In this document: one piece after another, positions 57,196-64,000 of the stretch
Numbering within the stretch: position 1 is the first letter of the stretch
How the letters are laid out: each line of letters starts with the position of its first letter
Made by a program: the position numbers and the translations under genes
Notes under the pieces: generated by a model
What the model saw: only the letters and a program-made list of their open reading frames with translations
Databases searched by the model: none
What the model was told of the DNA's origin: nothing
Source of the DNA: Corynebacterium hylobatis
GTDB taxonomy: Bacteria; Actinomycetota; Actinomycetes; Mycobacteriales; Mycobacteriaceae
DNA length: 64,000 bases
Direction: 5' to 3'
Assembly (NCBI RefSeq): GCF_003955685.1
Contig: NZ_RXHJ01000016.1
Span: 30,573 to 94,572, forward strand

Positions 57196-58092
57196 ATGGG
57201 CGACACCGCCATCACCACGAACAACCTGACGAAGACCTTCGGTTCCACCCGCGCCCTGGACGAATTCAACATCACCGTCCCCGTCGGCGAGGTCCGCGGC
57301 TTCCTCGGCCCCAACGGCTCCGGTAAATCCACCGCCATCCGGGTGCTGCTGGGCATGCTGCGCGCCACCTCCGGTTCCGCCGAGGTGCTGGGTATGGACC
57401 CGTGGCGGGACTCCGTCGCCCTGCACCACCGTCTCGCCTATGTCGCCGGGGACACCAACCTGTGGCCCAGCCTCACCGGAGGCGAAGCCATCGACCTGCT
57501 CACCCGACACCAACGCTCGGAGGCACAACGCCGCCGCCGGGCGGAACTCATCGACCGTTTCGAACTGGATCCCACGAAGAAGGCGCGCACCTACTCGAAA
57601 GGCAACCGGCAGAAGGTCGCGCTGGTCGCCGCGCTCTCCCTCGACGTCGACCTCTACCTGCTCGATGAACCCACCTCCGGTCTGGACCCGCTCATGGAGT
57701 CGATCTTCACCCAGGAGGTCCGGCAGCTGCGCGACCAGGGCCGTACGGTCCTGTTGTCGAGCCACATCCTCGGGGAGGTGGAGAAACTCTGCGATTCGGT
57801 GACCATCATCCGGGCGGGCCGGGACGTTGAACACGGCACGCTCGCCGAACTGCGCCACCTCACCCGCTCCGCGGTGGCCGGCACCGTCACCGGCGATCCG
57901 GCGCGCCTGACACAGATGCCGGGTGTTCATGACCTCACGGTCGATGGCGGCCGGGTGCGTTTCCAGGTCGAGGACCGCAACATCGATGACGTGCTGCGGG
58001 TTCTTCCGGAGCTGGGGGTACAGAACCTGACGATCACTCCCCCATCTCTGGAGGACCTCTTCCTGCGGCACTACGGGAAGGTGGAACAGTGA
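57196..58092 (+). CDS. ABC exporter, ATP-binding protein
   Basis: A 298-residue ABC-2 exporter ATPase (antibiotic/drug-export type). Walker A GPNGSGKST (about 38-46), signature in the variant form YSKGNRQKV, Walker B LYLLDEPTSGLDP, switch His in SSHILGEVE, and a C-terminal domain of about 80 residues. GGGAGGAA precedes ATG 57196. Its end overlaps the permease start (GTGA). Confidence 0.93.
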   Translation: MGDTAITTNNLTKTFGSTRALDEFNITVPVGEVRGFLGPNGSGKSTAIRVLLGMLRATSGSAEVLGMDPWRDSVALHHRLAYVAGDTNLWPSLTGGEAIDLLTRHQRSEAQRRRRAELIDRFELDPTKKARTYSKGNRQKVALVAALSLDVDLYLLDEPTSGLDPLMESIFTQEVRQLRDQGRTVLLSSHILGEVEKLCDSVTIIRAGRDVEHGTLAELRHLTRSAVAGTVTGDPARLTQMPGVHDLTVDGGRVRFQVEDRNIDDVLRVLPELGVQNLTITPPSLEDLFLRHYGKVEQ

Positions 58093-59687
58093 CCTCCCGG
58101 CTCGCCGGCACGGGGCAGCTGCTGCGCCTGTATCTCCGGCTGGACCGCTTTCGCCTGAGCGTGTGGATCCTGGCGATCCTCGTCGTGGTCTGGGCCTCCG
58201 TTGACTCGCTCCAGAACACCCTCAGTGACCCGGAGTCACTGCAGGCCCGCGCGATCCTGGGAGCCAACCCGGCCTCCATCATGATGACCGGCCCGCTGTT
58301 CACGGAGAACTACAACTTCGGCACTATGGTGGCCAACGAGCTCTCCCTGTGGCTGCTGCTGCCCACCGCGATCATGGCCGTGCTCTTCACCGTCCGGCAC
58401 ACCCGGACGGATGAGGAGTCCGGCCGGCTGGAGATGCTGCGTGCGCTCCCTCACGGCCGGTTGGCGGCCACTGCGGCAACCACGGTGCTGGTGCTCCTGG
58501 CCAGCACCGCCCTGGGCGCGGCGACAACCGTCGGCCTGCTCATCCCCGGGATGGTGGTGGCCGATTCGGTGGCCTTCGGTCTGGCGGTGGCTGTCACCGG
58601 TCTGGTATTCGGCGCGGCCACGGCGGTGGCGGCACAGCTGACCAGCAGCGCCGGCACGGCGACGGGGTTGGGCATGTCCGCGATCGTGCTGGCTTTCCTC
58701 ATCCGTGGGGTGGGTGATGTCATCGACCATGAAGGCTCGTGGCTGTCCTGGTTTTCGCCTTTCGCCTGGGCACAGCAGACACGCCTGTACAGCGACCTAC
58801 GCTGGTGGCCGCTGTTGATCTCCCTGGCGGTGGCGGTGGGACTGACCGTCGTGGCCCTGCGCCTGGCGGGCAACCGGGACCTGGGCGCGGGTATCGGCAC
58901 CGACCGGCCCGGTCCCGCGGAGGCTGCGGCGCGGCTGCTGTCCCCCGAGGGGCTGGCCTACCGCATGGAGACCCCCAAGTACCTCCTCTGGGGTGTGGGA
59001 CTGCTCTTCTTCGCGGTGGCTTTCGGCAGCCTCGCCTCCGAGCTGGAGGGCGTCCTGGATGATGTACCCGCCCTCAACGAGTGGGTCGAGATCGACCTGT
59101 CCGACCTGACCACCTCCTTCGGCTCCCTGGTGCTCAGCTACCTCAGCCTCGGGCCTGCGGTACTGCTGGTGACATCGGTGCTCCGTCTGCGCCGGGAGGA
59201 ACGCGAGGGCCGACTCACGGCCCTGCTGCTCGGTGGCTTCTCCCGCCCCCGGGTACTCGCCGGCTGGTTCGCGGTGGCAGCCGTGGAGGCGGTGCTGCTG
59301 ATGGTCGTCCTCGGTGCCGGTCTCGGCCTCGGGATGGTGCTCGGTTCCGGCGGGGGCGGCTGGATCGGTGAGATGGCGCTCGCCTCCCTGGCCTACGTCC
59401 CCACCGTGCTGCTCTACGGTGCGATCAGTGCACTGCTGCTGGGCTGGCTACCCCGCCTGGCCACATTGAGCTGGCTGGTGGTCACCTGGTCAGCCCTGGT
59501 GCTCTTCCTAGGCCAGCTGCTCCGCCTGCCGGACTGGGCCATGGGTCTCTCGCCACTGCGGCACGCCCCCCTGGTGCCGGAGGCCGAACCCGACCCGGCA
59601 CCGCTGGCCGTCATGGCCGCACTCACGGTGGCCTTCCTGGCGCTCGGACTGCTCGGTCTCCGACGCCGTGACATCGCCGAAGGCTGA
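58089..59687 (+). CDS. ABC exporter, permease
   Basis: A 532-residue membrane protein with about twelve hydrophobic segments in two halves, as in the polyketide-antibiotic exporter family (COG3559 type). Sequence marks: TDEESGRLEMLRALPHGRLA and, in the second half, RREEREGRLTALLLGGFSRP, which are the equivalent cytoplasmic loops and show the internal duplication. The start is GTG 58089. The cargo is unknown; no TetR-type regulator gene is next to it. Confidence 0.9.
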   Translation: MTSRLAGTGQLLRLYLRLDRFRLSVWILAILVVVWASVDSLQNTLSDPESLQARAILGANPASIMMTGPLFTENYNFGTMVANELSLWLLLPTAIMAVLFTVRHTRTDEESGRLEMLRALPHGRLAATAATTVLVLLASTALGAATTVGLLIPGMVVADSVAFGLAVAVTGLVFGAATAVAAQLTSSAGTATGLGMSAIVLAFLIRGVGDVIDHEGSWLSWFSPFAWAQQTRLYSDLRWWPLLISLAVAVGLTVVALRLAGNRDLGAGIGTDRPGPAEAAARLLSPEGLAYRMETPKYLLWGVGLLFFAVAFGSLASELEGVLDDVPALNEWVEIDLSDLTTSFGSLVLSYLSLGPAVLLVTSVLRLRREEREGRLTALLLGGFSRPRVLAGWFAVAAVEAVLLMVVLGAGLGLGMVLGSGGGGWIGEMALASLAYVPTVLLYGAISALLLGWLPRLATLSWLVVTWSALVLFLGQLLRLPDWAMGLSPLRHAPLVPEAEPDPAPLAVMAALTVAFLALGLLGLRRRDIAEG

Positions 59688-59696
59688 AAAAGGGAA

Positions 59697-59716
59697 AGCC
59701 CCTCCGAAGAGGGGCT
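59697..59716. terminator. Bidirectional terminator between ABC permease and mqo
   Basis: Perfect 8-bp stem AGCCCCTC / GAGGGGCT with a stable CGAA tetraloop. AAAAAGGGAAA on the left makes a U-rich tail for mqo on the reverse strand. Confidence 0.85.
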
Positions 59717-59733
59717 GATCCTGCTGGCGGAGA

Positions 59734-61251
59734 CTACTTCTTTGCGTTCTTGGGCGCCAGCTTGAGCGTCTTCTGGGAGTAGTCCCAGAGCTCGTCGAAG
59801 AGCTTGGCGTCGTCGCCCAGCTTCTTGCCGTAGGACGGGATCATCTCGTAGATCTTGGGACCCCAGTCGATCATGCGCTCACCGAAGCAACGCTCAAGCA
59901 GCTCGAGCATTGCGGCCGAGGCGACGGAGGCGCCCGGGGAGGCACCCAGCAGGCCGGCGATGGAGCCGTCGCTGCTGTTGATCAGGGTGGTGCCGAACTC
60001 CAGGGAACCGAAACGCGGGGCGGCGGTCGGCTTGATCACCTGGACGCGCTGACCGGCGACGACGGTCTCCCAGTCCTCGGCCTTCGCGGAGGGGACGTAG
60101 TCGCGCAGGTCGACGAGACGCTTCTCGAAGTCCTTGGCCACCTCGGAGATCAGGTACTTGGTCAGGGCGAACTCCTGGACGGCGACACCCAGGTAGGACG
60201 GGATGTTGTCCGGGCGGATCGACTTGAACAGGTCGAGGTAGGAACCCTCCTTGAGGAACTTCGGGGTCCAGCCGCCGTAGGGACCGAAGAGCAGGCCCTT
60301 CTTGCCGTCGATGACGCGGGTGTCCAGGTGCGGGACGGACATCGGCGGGGCACCGACCTTGGCCTTGCCGTAGACCTTGGCGTCGTGCTTCTCGATGAGC
60401 TCCTGGTTGGTGGAACGCAGCCACAGGCCGGAGACCGGGAAACCGGCGTAGCCGTTGACCTCGGGGACACCGGCCTTGCGCAGCAGGTCGAGTGCGTAGC
60501 CGCCGGCACCGACGAAGACGAACTTGGCCTTGACCACGGAGGTGTCACCGGTGTGGACGTTCTTGATGGTGACCTTCCAGGAGGAGCCCTGCTTCTTGAG
60601 GTCCTTGACCTCGTGGCCGTAGCGGACCTCGGTGCCGGAGGCCTCGGCGGCGGTGAGGAACTGTCGGGTCAGGGCGCCGAAGTTGACGTCGGTGCCCAGG
60701 TCGGTGCCGGAGTAGGCGACCTTCTCCTTGTCGAAGTCACGGCCCTCGGCCATGACCGGCAGACGCTCGGCGAATTTGGCGTCGTCATCGACGAACTCCA
60801 TGCCCGGGAAGAGGATGTTGTCCTTGAGTGCCTCGTGGCGGCGGCGCAGGTAGTCCACCTGCTCATCACCCTGGGCGAAGGCCAGGTGCGGGACCGGGGC
60901 GATCCAGTCGCTCGGGTCATCCAGCACACCGTTGTCGACCTGGTGGGACCAGAACTGACGGGAGACCTGGAACTTCTCGTTGATGTCGACCGCCTTGGAC
61001 AGGTCGATCTTGCCGTTCTTCTCCGGCGTGTAGTTCAGCTCGCAGAGTGCCGAGTGTCCGGTTCCGGCGTTGTTCCACGGGGAGGAGGACTCCAGAGCGG
61101 GTCCGTCGAGCCGCTCGAAGATCATCTGGGACCAGCTGGGCTCCAGTTCACGGATCATGGCACCCAGGGTGGCGCTCATGACACCCGCGCCGACGAGGAC
61201 GACATCGACCTCGTCAGTGACCTTGGCAGCATTCGTTTTGTCAGTGGACAC
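59734..61251 (-). CDS. mqo: Malate:quinone oxidoreductase
   Basis: A peripheral FAD enzyme oxidising malate and feeding electrons to menaquinone; the main malate-oxidising enzyme in corynebacteria. The 505-residue protein has the FAD motif VVLVGAGVMSATLG (about 18-31), SSSPWNNAGTGHSALCELNY and VGAPPMSVPHLDTRV, close to C. glutamicum Mqo. The start is GTG 61251, with GAGG about 10 nt upstream. The 247-bp upstream gap shows no clear operator to me. Confidence 0.97.
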   Translation of the reverse strand: MSTDKTNAAKVTDEVDVVLVGAGVMSATLGAMIRELEPSWSQMIFERLDGPALESSSPWNNAGTGHSALCELNYTPEKNGKIDLSKAVDINEKFQVSRQFWSHQVDNGVLDDPSDWIAPVPHLAFAQGDEQVDYLRRRHEALKDNILFPGMEFVDDDAKFAERLPVMAEGRDFDKEKVAYSGTDLGTDVNFGALTRQFLTAAEASGTEVRYGHEVKDLKKQGSSWKVTIKNVHTGDTSVVKAKFVFVGAGGYALDLLRKAGVPEVNGYAGFPVSGLWLRSTNQELIEKHDAKVYGKAKVGAPPMSVPHLDTRVIDGKKGLLFGPYGGWTPKFLKEGSYLDLFKSIRPDNIPSYLGVAVQEFALTKYLISEVAKDFEKRLVDLRDYVPSAKAEDWETVVAGQRVQVIKPTAAPRFGSLEFGTTLINSSDGSIAGLLGASPGASVASAAMLELLERCFGERMIDWGPKIYEMIPSYGKKLGDDAKLFDELWDYSQKTLKLAPKNAKK

Positions 61252-61498
61252 CTTGCATTACCTCATTCGTCGTCGAAGGTTGTGGCCCTCACCGGGCGGC
61301 GGCTGACTTCCCGGCGGGCGGGACAATATCGGGTGCGGCCTCTCCGTCCTCGGCGGGAATCCGCTCCCCTTGTCCGGCAACCAGACAGCTTACGCCCTGG
61401 CCATGCTGGGGGTGGGAAGAAGGTCCGTATTTAGTGAACTTACCGACACTCCACCCTCCCCCCGCACACTGCCCCCGGCCGGTCCTAGACTGGGACGC

Positions 61499-62479
61499 AT
61501 GACCGTAGCTGACATCTCCGACTGGTACGAGGACCTCCTGGGCCCGGACTTCCACGCCCGCGACATCAACCTGGGGCCCGACCCCGAGGGTGAGGGGGAC
61601 ATCGTGGCGACGTTGGTGCGGTACGGGGAGCCGGCGGCGTCGAGAAGCGCTGTCCTGTGGGTGCACGGGATGACCGACTACTTCTTCCACGAACACGTCG
61701 CCCGCGCCCTCGATGAGGCGGGTTATGCCTTCTACGCGCTGGACCTGCGTAAATGCGGGCGTTCCTGTCAGGAGGGCCAGCGCTGGCACTACAGCACTGA
61801 CTTCCGTCACTATTTCGCCGAGCTGACCGTCGCCCTGGACCTGGTCACGGCGGAGCACCCGGATGTCATCCCCATCGCGCACTCCACCGCCGGGATGATC
61901 GTCCCCCTGTGGGCGGCGCACCTCGCCCGCAATGACTCCGCCCGGCACGCGAAACTCGGCGGGCTGATCCTCAACTCCCCCTGGCTGGACATGATGTACC
62001 CGAAGCCGCTGGTGAGGGTGCTCCGGCCCGTCGTCAACATCCTGGGTCGTGTGGCACCGGGTGTGGAGATCCCCGGCGGCAACCTCGGCGCCTACGGCAT
62101 GTCGATCCACCGCGACCACCACGGCGACTGGGACTTCGACGTCACCTTCAAACCGGTGCGCGGCCACCGGAAGTACCTCGGCTGGCTGCGTGAGGTACTG
62201 CGGTCCCAGGCCCGCATCCACCGGGATGAGATCGACGTGGGTGTGCCGGTACTGACCCTGTGCTCCGCAGGGTCCCAGTTGGGCAGGCCGTACTCCGATG
62301 AGAGCACCGGGGTGGACACCGTCCTGGACACGAGGCAGATCCAGCGGTGCGCCCCGCAGCTGGGCGAGGATGTGACGGTGCATCCGGTCGAGGGCGCGCT
62401 GCATGATGTGTTCCTCTCGAAGCCGGGACCGCTGGCGGAAGCACTGGGCACGACCATCGACTGGTTGAGGCGCAGGTAG
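61499..62479 (+). CDS. Alpha/beta hydrolase
   Basis: A 326-residue alpha/beta hydrolase (serine aminopeptidase/lysophospholipase-like). It has VLWVHGMTDYFFHEHVARAL (oxyanion region), YALDLRKCGRS, nucleophile region IPIAHSTAGMIVPLW, and ALHDVFLS with the catalytic His. The nucleophile elbow reads A-H-S-T-A instead of the usual G-x-S-x-G. ATG 61499 is 7 nt after -10 TAGACT (61486-61491). C. glutamicum has such a gene between mqo and mtr. Confidence 0.85.
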   Translation: MTVADISDWYEDLLGPDFHARDINLGPDPEGEGDIVATLVRYGEPAASRSAVLWVHGMTDYFFHEHVARALDEAGYAFYALDLRKCGRSCQEGQRWHYSTDFRHYFAELTVALDLVTAEHPDVIPIAHSTAGMIVPLWAAHLARNDSARHAKLGGLILNSPWLDMMYPKPLVRVLRPVVNILGRVAPGVEIPGGNLGAYGMSIHRDHHGDWDFDVTFKPVRGHRKYLGWLREVLRSQARIHRDEIDVGVPVLTLCSAGSQLGRPYSDESTGVDTVLDTRQIQRCAPQLGEDVTVHPVEGALHDVFLSKPGPLAEALGTTIDWLRRR

Positions 62480-62532
62480 ACTCTCCGGTTGACCCCATCC
62501 ATCATCCGTCGAGCCGAGGAGCCTACCCACCC

Positions 62533-63918
62533 ATGACTGCTGACCTGAAGGTTGACCAGCACTATGACCTGATCATCATCGGCACCGGTTCCGGCAACTC
62601 CATCCCCGGTCCGGAATTCGATGACCTCTCGATCGCCATCGTGGAAAAGGGCACCTTCGGCGGCACCTGCCTCAACGTCGGCTGCATCCCGACGAAGATG
62701 TTCGTCCACGCCGCCGACACGGCGCTGGCCACACGGCAGGCCGGGAGGCTGGGACTGAGCGCGCAGACCTACCACGTGGACTGGCCGGGCGTCGTCTCCC
62801 GCGTCTTCGACCAGCGCATCGACCTGATCGCCGAGGGCGGCGAGGCCTACCGCCGTGGCCCGGAGACCCCGAACATCGATGTCTACGACCAGCACGCCAG
62901 CTTCGTGGGCGAGCGCACCATCCGCACCGGTGAGCACGTCATCTCCGGTGACCGTGTCATCATCGCCGCCGGTTCCCGCCCGATGATCCCCGAGGCCATC
63001 ACCGAATCCGGTGTGCATTTCCACACCAACGAGGACATCATGCGTCTGCCGCAGCAGCCGCAGTCGATCATCATCGTCGGTGGCGGTTTCATCGCCATGG
63101 AGTTCGCGCACGTCTTCGACGCCCTGGGCACCAAGGTGCACATCATCAGCCGTTCCGCCCTCATGCGGCTTATCGACGCCGACCTCGGCTCCCGCATCAA
63201 CGACCTCGCAGTCAAGCGTTACGACGTCCGCGTCGGCCGCACCGTCGCCGATGCTGTGCAGAGCCACGACGGCATCACCGTCACGCTTGACGACGGCGGC
63301 TCCATCACCGCCGACGTCCTCCTCGTCGCCACGGGCCGCATCCCCAATGGCGATCAGATGGACCTCGACCGCGGCGGCATCGAGATGACTGACGACGGCC
63401 GCGTCAGCGTCGACGAGTACGGCCGCTCCACCTCCGCCGAGGGTGTGTGGGCACTCGGCGACGTCTCCTCCCCCTTCATGCTCAAACATGTGGCCAACGC
63501 TGAGATGCGAGCCGTACGCCACAACCTGCTGCACCCCGACGACCTGCAGAAGATGCCGCACGAGCACATCCCCTCCGCAGTGTTCACCAACCCGCAGATA
63601 GCCACGGTGGGTCTCACCGAGCGTGAGGCCCGCACGGCAGGCCACAACATCACGGTGAAGATCCAGAAGTACGGCGACGTCGCCTACGGCTGGGCGATGG
63701 AGGACACCACCGGTATCGTCAAGCTCATCGCCGACAAGGACACCGGCAAGCTGCTCGGCGCCCACTACCTCGGCCCCCAGGCCTCGACCCTGATCCAGCA
63801 GATGATCACCGTCATGGCCTTCGATCTCGATGTCCGCGAGGTGGCCACCAAGCAGTACTGGATCCACCCGGCCCTGCCCGAGGTCACCGAGAACGCTCTC
63901 CTGGGTCTCGAGTTCTGA
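62533..63918 (+). CDS. mtr: Mycothione reductase
   Basis: Reduces oxidised mycothiol (mycothione) with NADPH, the actinobacterial counterpart of glutathione reductase. The 461-residue flavoprotein has FAD motif LIIIGTGSGNS, the redox disulfide GGTCLNVGCIPTKMF (Cys 43 and 48 region), NADPH motif IIIVGGGFIAMEFAHV, and the C-terminal dimer His-Glu in WIHPALPEVTENAL. GAGGAG precedes ATG 62533 by about 10 nt. It follows the hydrolase by 53 bp. Confidence 0.96.
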   Translation: MTADLKVDQHYDLIIIGTGSGNSIPGPEFDDLSIAIVEKGTFGGTCLNVGCIPTKMFVHAADTALATRQAGRLGLSAQTYHVDWPGVVSRVFDQRIDLIAEGGEAYRRGPETPNIDVYDQHASFVGERTIRTGEHVISGDRVIIAAGSRPMIPEAITESGVHFHTNEDIMRLPQQPQSIIIVGGGFIAMEFAHVFDALGTKVHIISRSALMRLIDADLGSRINDLAVKRYDVRVGRTVADAVQSHDGITVTLDDGGSITADVLLVATGRIPNGDQMDLDRGGIEMTDDGRVSVDEYGRSTSAEGVWALGDVSSPFMLKHVANAEMRAVRHNLLHPDDLQKMPHEHIPSAVFTNPQIATVGLTEREARTAGHNITVKIQKYGDVAYGWAMEDTTGIVKLIADKDTGKLLGAHYLGPQASTLIQQMITVMAFDLDVREVATKQYWIHPALPEVTENALLGLEF

Positions 63919-63953
63919 CGCTTCTCAGCTCCTATGGTCACCGTTTCCTGATA

Positions 63954-63978
63954 AATGGAAATGGTGCCCATTTTCATT
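63954..63978. repeat. Inverted repeat at the right edge, metal-operator-like
   Basis: AATGGAAATGG and CCATTTTCATT flank TGC; the arms match in 10 of 11 positions. The outer bases agree with half-sites of Fur/Zur-family boxes (AATGAAAAT), but the spacing is about 6 bp too wide. It lies in the 82-bp AT-rich stretch after mtr, and the gene it may serve is outside the window. Confidence 0.5.
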
Positions 63979-64000
63979 AAATAAATACCCCCTGAACTGC

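Overview
The window is high-GC actinobacterial chromosome. Gene content and order point to a Corynebacterium species: gluABCD next to recX/recA; bioYMN; pspA-clgR-cinA-pgsA; ftsK-rnj-dapA-thyX-dapB; pnp-rpsO-iunH-ribF/truB; infB-ylxR-nusA-rimP-proS; mqo followed by mycothione reductase (mycothiol is actinobacterial). The order is that of the Corynebacterium/Mycobacterium core. I cannot name the species from the sequence. I see no insertion sequence, prophage, CRISPR array, rRNA or tRNA, and no gap above 300 bp without a gene.

Layout. 1-8.6 kb: hflX (partial), two uncharacterised proteins, dapF-miaA and a conserved partner gene, a DUF349 protein, a GNAT enzyme, a membrane protein and miaB. 8.7-12.1 kb: the glutamate ABC importer gluABCD. 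12.2-14.3 kb: recX, recA with an SOS box, and a DUF3046 protein. 14.4-16.3 kb: the biotin importer bioYMN behind a BioQ-type operator. 16.4-23.1 kb: pspA, clgR, cinA, pgsA, a YciI protein, terC with a probable Mn riboswitch, and ftsK. 23.2-28.4 kb: an MDMPI-like protein, rnj, dapA, thyX, dapB. 28.5-35.7 kb: a decayed VOC gene, an AMIN-like lipoprotein, pnp, a CPBP protease, rpsO, iunH, ribF and truB. 35.7-41.9 kb: a DUF559-type protein, a PptT-like phosphopantetheinyl transferase, two paralogous metallophosphoesterases 3 kb apart, a MATE transporter, nrnA and rbfA. 41.9-49.3 kb: infB, ylxR, nusA, rimP, a lipoprotein and proS. 49.4-59.7 kb, the more variable part: yaaA, an S66 peptidase, an AAA ATPase behind an AT-rich repeat array, an MFS exporter, a DUF2218 protein, cobA, selO, a PhnB-like protein and a two-gene ABC exporter. 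59.7-64 kb: mqo, an alpha/beta hydrolase and mtr.

How the genes work together. dapF, dapA and dapB feed lysine and diaminopimelate synthesis. rnj, pnp, rpsO, truB, rbfA, infB, nusA and rimP form an RNA-processing and translation-factor cluster. miaA and miaB modify the same tRNA nucleotide (A37). gluABCD and bioYMN are complete importers.

The most distinctive signals are regulatory. At least 19 genes carry a TANNNT -10 hexamer ending 6-8 nt before the start codon, which implies leaderless mRNAs. Three of the divergent pairs (ribF/truB, rimP/lipoprotein, proS/yaaA) have their -10 elements back to back in only 29-33 bp. The terC leader looks like a yybP-ykoY manganese riboswitch that can mask its own Shine-Dalgarno sequence. 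The rnj terminator hairpin also carries the promoter of the next gene. An orphan AAA ATPase sits behind four copies of ATTTATCA. Several long perfect or near-perfect inverted repeats remain unexplained. No large novel multi-gene system is evident.
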